Assembly: GCF_000024205.1 (NCBI RefSeq) | Contig: NC_013216.1 | Coordinates: forward strand, 2,480,001-2,544,000 | Source: Desulfofarcimen acetoxidans DSM 771 | GTDB taxonomy: Bacteria > Bacillota > Desulfotomaculia > Desulfotomaculales > Desulfofarciminaceae | Length of the DNA stretch: 64,000 nt | Direction: 5' to 3' | Shown here: piece after piece, positions 20,532-29,506 of the stretch | Numbering within the stretch: position 1 is the first letter of the stretch | How the letters are laid out: each line of letters starts with the position of its first letter | Made by a program: the position numbers and the translations under genes | The notes under the pieces: model-generated | The model's input: the letters and a program-made list of their open reading frames with translations, nothing else | What the model was told of the DNA's origin: nothing | The model's database searches: none

Positions 20532-20569
20532 TCTTCTTTCCCCTTTCACCGGAATAAAACTTACCTGTC

Positions 20570-21058
20570 CTAAAAAACTGCTACAAAATTCTTTCTTTTC
20601 TGAATACTGAATTCATCCACCTCAATAAATTGCAATGCTCCTGTCGGGCATGCCTGTACACAGGCAGGTACACCCTCCCTGTTCAAGCAATTCCTATCGC
20701 ATTTGACAGCAACACGGGCAGTTTGCCGGCTGCGAATAACACCATAAGGACAGACCATCACGCACATCCAGCAACCTGTGCAAACGCCGCTGCCTCCTTC
20801 ATTGGTTACTGTTCCGTCTGCTGTTCTATGCATGGCTCCGGCTATACAGGCATCAATACAGGGTGCTTCCTCACAGTGACGACAGCTGACAGGCACATTT
20901 TTGGTACCTGAACTGTGTACAAAAATACGTTTTAGAGGCTTTGGAGTTTCCGAGACGGCGCTAAACAGGGTTTTCCCGCTGGAATGAGCAACGGCACAGG
21001 CCAGTTCACAGGAATGACAGCTTAAGCAGCGCTCAATATTTACCATAATTTCCTTCAT
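20570..21058 (-). CDS. cooF: CooF-like 4Fe-4S electron-transfer protein
   Basis: A 162-residue polyferredoxin with about four cysteine clusters: CLSCHSCELAC near the N-terminus, CRHCEEAPCIDAC, CTGCWMCVMVC and CDRNCLNREGVPACVQACPTG-like spacing near the end. This is the CooF/HycB type that relays electrons from CooS. It stands 38 bp ahead of cooS and 15 bp after the flavin oxidoreductase gene. AAGAAGGTGATAGA precedes the ATG. Assignment as the CODH partner rests on the context as well as on motifs. Confidence 0.88.
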   Translation of the reverse strand: MKEIMVNIERCLSCHSCELACAVAHSSGKTLFSAVSETPKPLKRIFVHSSGTKNVPVSCRHCEEAPCIDACIAGAMHRTADGTVTNEGGSGVCTGCWMCVMVCPYGVIRSRQTARVAVKCDRNCLNREGVPACVQACPTGALQFIEVDEFSIQKRKNFVAVF

Positions 21059-21073
21059 TCTATCACCTTCTTT

Positions 21074-22312
21074 CTAAAATAACATAAGGTCAGCAGCACA
21101 GACAGTTCCATTTAAAAGTTTTGACTTAAGTGAATTGGTTACAGGAGAACCTTTTCTAACCAGCGCGGTATATACACCTGCCCGCTCTATACAACCGGCC
21201 AGGATAAAACCTACCAGCCGATCTCTTTCCAAAACCAGCCTGCAGTATCTTGATCCTGTCTGAGCTGTAAAAATTTCTGATTCTTCGCTGCCTAACGCGT
21301 TACCAACTGAAACAAAAGGTATATCGCCAAACTGCGCCGAGTTAAGAGCTGTCAGAGGATTAGGATATATGCGTTTTATATCCAGCATATTATAAGCTGC
21401 ACACCGGCCCTGCTCAACTGCTAAAGTCCAGAGAGCGGAAGAAACTCTTTGTCCTGAAAGCCTGTCAGTAACCTCAATACAATCCCCAGCCGCATAAACA
21501 CCTGCAATACTCGTCTCCATGAACTCATTAACTACTATTCCTCTATTCACCTGACCACCGGCATTTTTCAATAGGCCGGCATTAGGAGTAACACCCTTGC
21601 CTACCAGTACTAATCCGGCAGGCAGATCACTCCCGTCTTCCAAAACAACGGCAGCAACTTTACCTGTTCCTTTCCTTTCTTCAAAACCTGTCTGGTTGAG
21701 ACCAAAGATAAATTCAATGCCCATGCCTGTTAGTTCCTTTTCTATCATAGCAGCACTTACTTCATCTAATTGGCGGGTTAACAGATGCGGGCTTTTTACA
21801 ACTACCGAGACTTTTTGAACACCTCGCTGGCGTAAGGCGTAAGCGCCTTTAAGACTGACCAGACCCCCGCCTGATACTACAACCTGTTCGGCAGTGTCAG
21901 CAGCTTGTCCGATTTTCAATGTTTGCCGGTAACTGCGCAATGTAAAAATACCGTCCAGCTCTGACCCAAGACCGGAAGGTCTTACCGGTGCTGCACCTGT
22001 TGCAATGAGCAGGCGATCATATTTTATAACCTCACCGTCTTCCAGTTTGCAGCTATAATTTAAAGGTTCAATAATGGCCACTTTTGTATTCAATCTTAAA
22101 TCGATGTTGTTTTTAGTATAGAAATCAGCAGAACGGTATCTGATACCCGCAAGGTTTTTAAACCCGGCTAAAACCTCAGGAAGCAGGCAGCGGGAATAAG
22201 CAGTATCCGGCTCTTCGGAGATAACCGTGATTTGAACCTGCTTATTTAGGAACCGCAGCGTTTCTGCGGCAGTTATACCGGCTGCACTGCTGCCTACTAT
22301 TACAACCTTCAA
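21074..22312 (-). CDS. FAD/NAD(P)-dependent oxidoreductase of the CO dehydrogenase unit
   Basis: A 412-residue pyridine-nucleotide disulfide oxidoreductase-fold protein. The N-terminal FAD site is VIVGSSAAGITAAETL; the central NAD(P) site is VVSGGGLVSLKGAYAL; the FAD-contact motif is VYAAGDCIEV. There is no redox-active CxxxxC, so it belongs with NADH:rubredoxin/ferredoxin-type reductases. It starts at TTG 22312, 7 nt after AAAGGGGG. As first gene before cooF and cooS it probably couples CO oxidation to NAD(P)+ reduction; the acceptor is inferred. Confidence 0.82.
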   Translation of the reverse strand: MKVVIVGSSAAGITAAETLRFLNKQVQITVISEEPDTAYSRCLLPEVLAGFKNLAGIRYRSADFYTKNNIDLRLNTKVAIIEPLNYSCKLEDGEVIKYDRLLIATGAAPVRPSGLGSELDGIFTLRSYRQTLKIGQAADTAEQVVVSGGGLVSLKGAYALRQRGVQKVSVVVKSPHLLTRQLDEVSAAMIEKELTGMGIEFIFGLNQTGFEERKGTGKVAAVVLEDGSDLPAGLVLVGKGVTPNAGLLKNAGGQVNRGIVVNEFMETSIAGVYAAGDCIEVTDRLSGQRVSSALWTLAVEQGRCAAYNMLDIKRIYPNPLTALNSAQFGDIPFVSVGNALGSEESEIFTAQTGSRYCRLVLERDRLVGFILAGCIERAGVYTALVRKGSPVTNSLKSKLLNGTVCAADLMLF

Positions 22313-22478
22313 ATTCCAACCCCCTTTATGAATTTTCTACAACTTACATTCTATTTTTAAAAATTAAAACCCTCCTTGTGCTGTCAAAAATTTATCATAA
22401 TACATATTTCATAATGAAAGGGATTTTTTCAAACAGCGGCGAAATAAGAATTTAGAATATAAAGGCAGGTGTATTGAT

Positions 22479-23153
22479 ATGAAAATAATAGGTATTAACG
22501 GCAGTCCCCGCAAATCCCAAAGCCGTACAGCCCAGCTGGTCAAAGAAGTATTAAACAGTGCAGCGGCATCAGGTGCCGAAATTGAGTATATTGATATAAT
22601 CGATCTTAAACTTAATTTTTGTATTGCCTGTGACAAGTGTCACAAATCCGGCAAATGTGTGCACAATGATGATTTTCAAGCGTTAATGGATAAAATTGCA
22701 GCTGCTGACGCTCTGGTAGTAGGCAGCCCGGTTTATATTTTTTCCGTAACCGCGCAGCTTAAAGTCTGGCTGGATCGTTTAGGCGGCACAACTATTCATT
22801 GCCAGCAGCTATTAGGCAAATACGGCGCAGTGGTAGCTACTTCCGGCAGTTCCGGTGAGAACGAAACAGCACAATACCTGGAAACCAGTCTTATATTCAC
22901 CGGCATGCAGTGTGTGGGCAAGGTTGCCGGCAGCATTGATACAGACGGGTTGCTGGCTGCTGACTCTCAATTAATGAAAGAAGCCGGAGAGCTTGGTTTG
23001 TCGCTGGTTAAAGCTGTTGAGACCAAACAAGAGTTTCCCGAGCAAATAAATATGCACAAGCAGTTTCTTGAGTATTTTAAATATGCATTGTTGAAACACC
23101 AGGACAAATGGGCCTGGGAATATAAATACTGGCAGGATAAAGGCTGGCTGTAA
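22479..23153 (+). CDS. NADPH-dependent FMN reductase / iron-sulfur flavoprotein
   Basis: A 224-residue flavodoxin-like protein. FMN phosphate-binding GINGSPRKSQSRTAQL opens it, followed by CIACDKCHKSGKC, the compact cysteine motif that holds a 4Fe-4S cluster in iron-sulfur flavoproteins. SPVYIFSVTAQLKVWLDR matches the family's flavin-binding loop. It is divergent from the CO dehydrogenase unit, with a 166-bp gap, so might share regulation. Electron donor and acceptor are not known. Confidence 0.85.
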   Translation: MKIIGINGSPRKSQSRTAQLVKEVLNSAAASGAEIEYIDIIDLKLNFCIACDKCHKSGKCVHNDDFQALMDKIAAADALVVGSPVYIFSVTAQLKVWLDRLGGTTIHCQQLLGKYGAVVATSGSSGENETAQYLETSLIFTGMQCVGKVAGSIDTDGLLAADSQLMKEAGELGLSLVKAVETKQEFPEQINMHKQFLEYFKYALLKHQDKWAWEYKYWQDKGWL

Positions 23154-23205
23154 CTTAATTTTGATTTTATATCAAGCAACAGAGAAAACAGCTCCTCCCC
23201 AAAAG

Positions 23206-23277
23206 AAACCCGTATCACCCGGCTAACCTGCTATCTCAGTTTAGAGCAGCAGATCACAATAAAGGGGATACGGGTTT
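23206..23277 (+). terminator. Branched terminator after the flavoprotein gene
   Basis: AAACCCGTATC (23206–23216) pairs with GATACGGGTTT (23267–23277), enclosing an inner hairpin built on CTGCT and AGCAG. It ends in TTTTCT and lies about 50 nt after the flavoprotein stop. The outer stem resembles that of the terminator at 62285–62322. Confidence 0.6.
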
Positions 23278-23377
23278 TCTGTATATACTTCTCATTGGTT
23301 CTCATGATTTTATAATGCCGGAACCGCTAATGAAAACTGATAGATGTTGGCCAAAGAAGTTTATTTTACCATTAATC

Positions 23378-24595
23378 TTATTTAATTTGTTTTATATTAT
23401 TAATCCTTTCTATGACCGGTGGGTGTGAATAATCAAACCACCTGATAAAAGCCGGGGGTGATACATCCGATGTATTTTTAACAGATAAATTTTTCTGAAG
23501 GCGTATAGCCGCAGCTTCGTTTTCCGTGAGCTTAACTGCAACCTGATCAGCTTCTTTTTCCATACTCCTTGAGATATAGTTTTCTGCCGGGCTTCCGACA
23601 AAAGAAACCAGTAAAAAATACAGCAAAATTAACGGCCATACAAAAGGCGGGAAGCGTGTATTCAGCGGTACTGCTTGTTTTAGCAGCAGAAACAGCACTA
23701 ACCAAAGCATAAAGGTAAGCACTATGCCCCAGAGGAGTCCCTGCACAATATGTCCTTGCTTCCAGTGCGCCATTTCATGCGCAATTACTGCCTCGACCTC
23801 ATCGAGAGAATAGTTATTCAATAAATTATCATATAGCACAATACGCTTGGTATGCCCCAGGCCGGTAAAATAAGCATTGGCCTTGGTAGTTCTTCGACTG
23901 GCATCCATAACCAGCACCTGCTCTATCTCCAAACCCGCCTTTTGGGAAATATTATGTACCATATTGATGATTGCCGGGTCAGTCGCCGGTTCAAAGCGGT
24001 TGAAGAGGGGTGATATTAATACGGGCCATAAAAAACTTTGAATTAGCAGCCAAAAAGAAATAAGAACTGCACAGGCTAACCACCAGGTTCTTGGCCAACG
24101 AGCAAAACTCCAAAATAATATTATAAAACCTGCCATAGATAGTATTAAATCCAGGACCGACCCTTTAAAATAGTCTAGCCACCAGAAACCCAGGCTCTGT
24201 GTGGAAAAACCCCACCGGTGCTGAAAAAAGTAACTTCCATAGAGCGTTAAAGGCAAGTTTATAACTTTTAGCAGCAGCCAAATCAATATAAAAAATATAA
24301 GCAGGCTCCAGCGGTAGCTGCCGGTAAGTCTCTCCAGATATTTGGAAACAGCAACTGCTTTACCGCTAAAAACAAACCACCCTAAAAATAATGCCTTTAA
24401 AATAAACCCGCTTATAAAAAGCAGCTGTTGTGTCCGGTTATAGTCTCTGCCGTTAGTAATTTGTTCTGTACTGAAGTACTGCCAGGCTTCCGGAATTACC
24501 CGTCCCGGAAACAAAGTAAACCATAAATAAAGCAGGCAAAACAAAGCTGACGAGACAATTAGTAATAGCCATAAAGGATTTAATTTAAGCTGCAT
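23378..24595 (-). CDS. M48 family membrane metallopeptidase (Ste24/CAAX-type)
   Basis: A 405-residue integral membrane zinc protease. The zinc-binding motif HEMAHWKQGH lies near residue 278, and the third ligand is in SMEKEADQVAV near 345. Several hydrophobic segments (about 7–27, 58–75, 95–115, 150–190, 285–325) give a Ste24-like topology. SRRTTKANAYFTGLG is the usual edge-strand sequence of the family. ATG 24595 follows GGAGGGTGATC. Its likely role is membrane-protein quality control; no substrate can be named. Confidence 0.88.
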   Translation of the reverse strand: MQLKLNPLWLLLIVSSALFCLLYLWFTLFPGRVIPEAWQYFSTEQITNGRDYNRTQQLLFISGFILKALFLGWFVFSGKAVAVSKYLERLTGSYRWSLLIFFILIWLLLKVINLPLTLYGSYFFQHRWGFSTQSLGFWWLDYFKGSVLDLILSMAGFIILFWSFARWPRTWWLACAVLISFWLLIQSFLWPVLISPLFNRFEPATDPAIINMVHNISQKAGLEIEQVLVMDASRRTTKANAYFTGLGHTKRIVLYDNLLNNYSLDEVEAVIAHEMAHWKQGHIVQGLLWGIVLTFMLWLVLFLLLKQAVPLNTRFPPFVWPLILLYFLLVSFVGSPAENYISRSMEKEADQVAVKLTENEAAAIRLQKNLSVKNTSDVSPPAFIRWFDYSHPPVIERINNIKQIK

Positions 24596-24882
24596 GATCA
24601 CCCTCCACAGTGATAAATTTTTCTAAGCATGATGCATAAAGCACTTGAATAAAGATATTAGCCGCAACAATTAGTAATAAATAATTCTGCTTATATATAT
24701 TTTATCAATAACTATTCCATGTCACTCAATTTTTTAATTTTTTCGCAGACTAAATTACAAATTCCTTGTTATAATTAAGTATGGATTTTTATATCTAATG
24801 ATAATGCGGGTCAATCAGAACAAGTTGCTGTTCACCATATGCATTATAAATTTAGCGTTAATATAGAAGGTGAGGAATACTA

Positions 24883-26670
24883 ATGCCTTTTGACGGCTTA
24901 GTTTTAGCTGCAGTAAAGCAGGAATTGGATGTATTAACAGGCGGGAGAATTGAACGTATTTATCAGCCTTCTAAAGATGAAGTAGTGCTCAGTATTCACC
25001 GTCCCGGAAGCAAACAGCGTTTAGTGCTCTCTGCTCACGCCTATAAAACAAGGATACATACTACCTCTCATACGAAAGAGAATCCCTTAAACGCCCCCTT
25101 ATTCTGTATGGTTTTACGAAAACACCTGGAAGGAGGGCGTATCTGCGGGTTCTCTCAACCTGGTCTGGATAGGGTTTTGATTATTGATATCGAAGCCAGG
25201 GATGAATTAGGTCAAATGACCAGCAAGCATTTAATCTGCGAAATTATGGGCAAACACAGCAATATTATTCTGGTTGATAAAGAGCGGAATACCATAATTG
25301 ACGGTATAAAACGTTATTCGCACAATGTAAGCCGTTACCGCGAGGTACTGCCTGGCAGGGTTTACCTGCCTCCCCCGGAACAGAATAAGCAAAACCCCCT
25401 GCTTTTAAATGAAGATTCCTTCCGGAAGTACCTGCTGGCAGGCTCTTTAGAGGCCAAAGTCACCAACATATTGCAAAAGTCTTTTGACGGCTTAAGCCCA
25501 CTGATTTGCCGCGAGATAATATACCGTTCCGGCCTAGACGCTGATTTAATTCTTGATCACTGTGGTGAACATGAATTAAGACTGCTTTGGCAATCCTTAG
25601 CAGCAATAACTGAAAATGCGCGTAAAGGCGTCTATTATCCTGTCATTTTATTTGACCGTTCAGGTTTGCCGGTTGATTATGCTGCCTTTGATATCAGTCA
25701 TCTGGAAGGTCTATCCAAACAAACCTCTGCTATGTGCTCAATACTTGATCAGTATTATACCGCAGTTTATAGTTTAGATTTGGTTAACGGTCAAAAACAA
25801 GCTTTAAACCAGATTGTGAATAAAGAAATGAAACGCCTGCAGAAAAAAATAGATATTTATCAGCAGAACTTAGTAGATGCAGAAGAAGCCGAAATATATA
25901 AGCTTTACGGTGAATTGTTAACAGCTAATTTATACCGCGTATCTTCTAAGGATACAGATGTTGAATTAGAAAATTTTTACCGGCCCGGTGAAACTGTTGT
26001 AGTCAAGCTTGATAGCAGGCTTTCTCCGTCAGAAAACGCACAGAGTTATTTTAAAAAATATCTTAAATCTAAAAACACAAAGCTCTCGGCAGAAGAACTT
26101 TCCAAACAGGCGCATTCTGACTTGGCTTACCTGGAAAGTGTGGAGACAGCTATTGCGCAGGCGGTAACAACAGCAGAAATGGCTGAAATAAAACTGGAAC
26201 TGGTAGAAGAGGGTCTGCTCAAGGAAACTTCCCGGCGGATTAATCATAAAAAAGTGAAAAAAGATAAAAAAGACAGGAATAAACCTCGCCCCATGAGTTT
26301 TTGCTCAACTGATGGCATACAGATACTGGTCGGAAAGAATAACAAGCAAAATGATTACCTGACCATGAAAATTGCTTCCGAGAAAGATATTTGGCTGCAT
26401 ACTAAGGATATACCTGGTTCTCACGTAATTATCCGAACAGAGGGCAAGGAGGTATCCGAAAATACACTGCTTGAGGCGGCAAGTTTGGCTGCCTATTTCA
26501 GTAAAGCCCGTAATTTAGCTAAGGTTCCGGTAGACTATACAGCAAGAAAATTTGTGCATAAGCCTAACGGCGCAAAACCCGGCTATGTTATATATGATAA
26601 GCAAAAGACTTTATTGGTTGCGCCTAATGAAGAATTATTGGAAAATCTGACAGCACAAAAACCCCTTTAA
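24883..26670 (+). CDS. rqcH: RqcH / NFACT family ribosome quality-control protein
   Basis: A 595-residue protein of the Rqc2/FbpA family, which in Bacillus binds stalled 50S subunits and adds C-terminal alanine tails. NFACT-N starts MPFDGLVLAAVKQEL and includes the loop GGRIERIYQPSKDEV. A coiled-coil middle (about 305–460) is followed by the NFACT-R domain with DIWLHTKDIPGSHVII. The older name fibronectin-binding protein A applies to the same family. AAGGTGAGG precedes the ATG. It stands alone, next to a degenerate insertion element. Confidence 0.92.
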   Translation: MPFDGLVLAAVKQELDVLTGGRIERIYQPSKDEVVLSIHRPGSKQRLVLSAHAYKTRIHTTSHTKENPLNAPLFCMVLRKHLEGGRICGFSQPGLDRVLIIDIEARDELGQMTSKHLICEIMGKHSNIILVDKERNTIIDGIKRYSHNVSRYREVLPGRVYLPPPEQNKQNPLLLNEDSFRKYLLAGSLEAKVTNILQKSFDGLSPLICREIIYRSGLDADLILDHCGEHELRLLWQSLAAITENARKGVYYPVILFDRSGLPVDYAAFDISHLEGLSKQTSAMCSILDQYYTAVYSLDLVNGQKQALNQIVNKEMKRLQKKIDIYQQNLVDAEEAEIYKLYGELLTANLYRVSSKDTDVELENFYRPGETVVVKLDSRLSPSENAQSYFKKYLKSKNTKLSAEELSKQAHSDLAYLESVETAIAQAVTTAEMAEIKLELVEEGLLKETSRRINHKKVKKDKKDRNKPRPMSFCSTDGIQILVGKNNKQNDYLTMKIASEKDIWLHTKDIPGSHVIIRTEGKEVSENTLLEAASLAAYFSKARNLAKVPVDYTARKFVHKPNGAKPGYVIYDKQKTLLVAPNEELLENLTAQKPL

Positions 26671-26810
26671 CCAAACCCCGCCAGAATTCCCCCACCTCTA
26701 AGGTGGTGGGATGAATGGCGGCCTTGTTTTGTGTACTAATAAAATATTTGCCAAAGCCTCTATGATGTGGCAAAATATAATCAGATGCAATAATGAAAGG
26801 CTGATTATTA

Positions 26811-27130
26811 TTGAGAAAACTTGATACAAATAGCCACTCAGTCTTCTTACTCACATATCATCTGATTTTGGTAGTAAAATACCGCAGAAAAGTTATAAAC
26901 GACACAATAGCAAACCGTATCAAAGAAATTGGTGAGTATATTGCACCAAAATATAATATTAGTTTCCTTGAATACAACCATGACAAAGATCACACACACA
27001 TATTGTTCAAGGCTCACCCTAATTATGGAAAGAATATTTTTGGTCGCAAAGTTTTTGTCTTCTAACTACAGGTGGTGCACCCATTGAAGTAATTAAGAAG
27101 CACATTGAAACCCAGGGTGAAAAGAGGTGA
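26811..27130 (+). pseudogene. tnpA: Frameshifted, internally deleted tnpA (Y1 HUH transposase)
   Basis: The first ~78 codons (from TTG 26811) read as a Y1 transposase, including the HUH motif in DKDHTHILFKAHPN. The frame then jumps: the continuation KEYFWSQSFCLLTTGG and APIEVIKKH appears in another frame from about 27028 to the TGA at 27128–27130. About 30 codons between the two parts are missing, including the catalytic tyrosine region or its approach. The protein would be inactive. Confidence 0.85.
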
Positions 27131-27324
27131 ATCGTTTGCAAATTGTCTACCGGTTTGAAATGCGTCCGACCAAAGAGCAACAGAAAAAAATGTTTCACAC
27201 ACTAAAACTTTGCCGGAAACTCTATAACTGGTCTTTATCTGAGCGTCAGCGTGTGTATAAAGAAACCGGCCAAGGGTTGACATATAATAAACAGCAGAAT
27301 ATGCTGCCGGGCTGCTCTTTGTAA
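27127..27324 (+). pseudogene. tnpB: 5' fragment of tnpB (RNA-guided nuclease of IS605)
   Basis: GTG 27127 overlaps the tnpA stop as in intact elements. The 65 residues show the TnpB N-terminus: YRFEMRPTKEQQKKMFHTL and CRKLYNWSLSERQ. The RuvC and zinc-finger parts are gone; the frame stops and within about 50 nt the right-end hairpin is reached. No nuclease can be made. Confidence 0.85.
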
Positions 27325-27536
27325 CAGTAGGCCGTGGTTGATGAATCAGGAAACGCTCGTTGATGTTCCTTTGGAAGCCCCCGCTTCTTAGTGGAACGTA
27401 AGCGGGGGTAGTTCACTACCGCTTAGCACCGAAATCCTGAATGGCTTCTCGGCAGGTAATAAAGTATTTAGGCCACCCGCATTATCCTAAACACATAAAC
27501 AATTAAAACGGCTATCTTTGTTTTATAAAAAAATTT

Positions 27537-28742
27537 TCACAGTGTATTTCCTCTTGCAATACTTATACGCCTCCACAACCAAGCAAAAGGTCTGATAAAA
27601 TAATATAGCGGGTATAAGCTATCGGGAAGAGAAATTAGTTTATAATCTTGGCCAATCGGCTTACATAGTGAAGAAATATATGCTAGCTTATTGGAAAATC
27701 CGGAGTAAAGCTTTAAATTATAATTAATTATGAGTATTAAATTTTTTAGATATAAAAACTGCAGTTCAGATATGTTATCTTCTTGGTCAACTAATTTATT
27801 TATCACCGTTTTGGCCAAATCCCATGCTTTATCATCATGCAGCACACTTTGCTTCATACCGGCAGGTATGGGTAGTGCAAAAAGTTCTTTTAGTAAAATC
27901 ATTGTCTGGTGTAAAATGACTTTAAATTCAGATTTATTTGCCATAAAAATAATTTTATCCCAATCCAGGCAATTGCTTTGCCGCATGAATCTATCAATAT
28001 CACACAACCACCGCAGACGAAACCACTTGTGACCACACCCATGCACCATAAGAAACCAAAGCCATTCTTCGTCCGCCATAACAGGTACCATACTTCCCGC
28101 AATTTCCAGCTTCCTGGTACATAAGTTTGATAATGCCGGCAGCCCTAAATCAATATGATGAATCTTCCAGTGAATCTCCAGGCAAATATTGCGCTCAGAA
28201 TTAAAATAATTGTAATGCTTTAATTGGTTTATTTGTGACCTTTTCTGACGTGGAGTCATGGGAAAATCATATGTATTATTTATATAACCTTCTTCTTTCA
28301 GTATTTTTTCGGCCTTTTCCAATTTCTGTGGCTCAACCAGTATATCAATATCCTTGGATGGTCTTAAAGCAAAATCCCCGTATAGTTTAAATGCCAGAGG
28401 ATGACCTTTTAAAACCAGACATTGAATTCCATTTTCCTCGAAACTATTAATAATCCTTACCATTTCACCGGTCATACAGAGAGACCTTAGAGCATTCTGC
28501 CGGTACTCCTGCTGCAAAGCATTGATGACTTCAGCGGGAACTGCCGGGTTATTTAAACTGCACAATGTTTTATAGGCCAGAGGAAACAGCCTGTGGTACA
28601 CAGCCAGGTGTAAAAATAAATCCCAATTTACGGATTGCGGCAACAGGATATGGTTTTTTTCTTTTCCCATATTGAGGTTGACACAATGAAGCAAAAGCAG
28701 CAGTTCAGGTGATATTTTTTTAGATGACTTACGATATATCAT
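27537..28742 (-). CDS. Nucleotidyltransferase-family protein of the lasso-peptide cluster
   Basis: A 401-residue protein of the NTP_transf_5 family. The active-site region LVLKGHPLAFKLYGD then RPSKDIDILVEP (about residues 102–130) supplies the G-x-D-x-D-type metal site. In paeninodin-like clusters a protein of this family stands beside the kinase, and in some cases is reported to extend the phosphorylated C-terminus of the lasso peptide. Its ATG overlaps the stop of the B2 gene (ATGA). It is the last gene of the run; the IS200/IS605 remnant begins about 130 bp beyond. Exact donor unknown. Confidence 0.85.
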   Translation of the reverse strand: MIYRKSSKKISPELLLLLHCVNLNMGKEKNHILLPQSVNWDLFLHLAVYHRLFPLAYKTLCSLNNPAVPAEVINALQQEYRQNALRSLCMTGEMVRIINSFEENGIQCLVLKGHPLAFKLYGDFALRPSKDIDILVEPQKLEKAEKILKEEGYINNTYDFPMTPRQKRSQINQLKHYNYFNSERNICLEIHWKIHHIDLGLPALSNLCTRKLEIAGSMVPVMADEEWLWFLMVHGCGHKWFRLRWLCDIDRFMRQSNCLDWDKIIFMANKSEFKVILHQTMILLKELFALPIPAGMKQSVLHDDKAWDLAKTVINKLVDQEDNISELQFLYLKNLILIINYNLKLYSGFSNKLAYISSLCKPIGQDYKLISLPDSLYPLYYFIRPFAWLWRRISIARGNTL

Positions 28743-29239
28743 TCACTACAATCCTTCCGAACAATATAATCACAACCATAATCTCCAAAAAGAGATACGA
28801 CTTTAAACTCCTCCACGCTGCAGTTGCCGGTAATTATTGCCGGTCCTACTCTAAGCCAAGCATGGGCAACCAATCCATTTTTTTTATTCTTCCTTACTCC
28901 AAAATACATTGTATTTGCTATGCCCCTTTTTCTTACTAAAACCTTAGCTGTTATCGCCTGGACCATGCATTTGCTTTCCCACGGAGTGTAGCGGCTTACA
29001 ATCTCTACTGCTCTGCCAATTTTTTGGGCTGCCTCCAGTTTCACAACATTTTCTTCAGCAGGCGAGTTCATACCCTGCTTTCCCAGATACCTGGCTATCC
29101 ACTTAAAAGGCAACATTATAACAAACGCCCTCAAGATACCCGTCAGGCATAAAACATGGAGAAACATGCAACGATCCGCCCGAGAAAGATGAAACCACTT
29201 TTTCAGCAACCTAAACAATGGCAATAAGTCCTTCATCAT
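28739..29239 (-). CDS. Lasso peptide biosynthesis B2 protein (leader peptidase)
   Basis: A 166-residue transglutaminase-like cysteine protease that cuts the leader from the precursor. The catalytic cysteine is in WESKCMVQAITAKV (about residue 80) and the histidine in VAHAWLRVGPAIITG (about 130), both matching Firmicute B2 proteins. The first 25 residues are basic and helical. The gene overlaps the B1 gene by 29 bp and lasso gene N by 4 bp, suggesting translational coupling. Function is inferred from family and context. Confidence 0.92.
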   Translation of the reverse strand: MMKDLLPLFRLLKKWFHLSRADRCMFLHVLCLTGILRAFVIMLPFKWIARYLGKQGMNSPAEENVVKLEAAQKIGRAVEIVSRYTPWESKCMVQAITAKVLVRKRGIANTMYFGVRKNKKNGLVAHAWLRVGPAIITGNCSVEEFKVVSLFGDYGCDYIVRKDCSE

Positions 29240-29501
29240 ATATCTTATTTAAAAAAATGCATACATCCCCATGACAAGTATTTTCAGCAACGTCATACTC
29301 CTCAATTAGCGTTGCAATTATTTCTTTAACACTGACAGGCCTGTCAATCAGATCCCAAATCCGGCTCCCAATGGAATTAAGTCCGTAGTACTTGCCTTTT
29401 TCAACACTCAGCATGGCCTTTTCGCCATCCAAATCGGCTGCAATGAAACCGGTTGCCTGGACAATAATTGATTCAGGCTTAATTTTCTGGCGTTTATACA
29501 T
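29211..29501 (-). CDS. Lasso peptide biosynthesis B1 protein (PqqD-like leader recognition)
   Basis: A 96-residue PqqD-family protein acting as the RiPP recognition element: it binds the leader of the precursor and presents it to B2 and the cyclase. The winged-helix features are clear: KYYGLNSIGSRIWDLID, then EIIATLIEEYDV and the C-terminal FLNKIYDEGLI. It begins 5 nt after the kinase gene and overlaps the B2 gene. Splitting of B into B1 and B2 is usual for lasso clusters in Gram-positives. Confidence 0.92.
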   Translation of the reverse strand: MYKRQKIKPESIIVQATGFIAADLDGEKAMLSVEKGKYYGLNSIGSRIWDLIDRPVSVKEIIATLIEEYDVAENTCHGDVCIFLNKIYDEGLIAIV

Positions 29502-29506
29502 CTATT

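Larger units (their letters stand above)
26692..27408 (+). mobile_element. Degenerate IS200/IS605-type element with both end hairpins
   Basis: The left hairpin is CCACCT-cta-AGGTGG (26692–26706), the right one CCCCCGCTT / AAGCGGGGG (27378–27408). Between them lie a damaged tnpA and a 5' piece of tnpB. Subterminal hairpins without long inverted repeats are typical of the single-strand-transposing IS200/IS605 group. Full-length relatives carrying both genes are about 1.7–2 kb; this copy is about 0.72 kb through deletions. The exact outer ends cannot be fixed from one copy. Confidence 0.8.

Noticed and set aside
26811-27065. Active small transposase
   Set aside because: The frame shifts after the HUH motif and about 30 codons are missing, so the catalytic domain cannot form.
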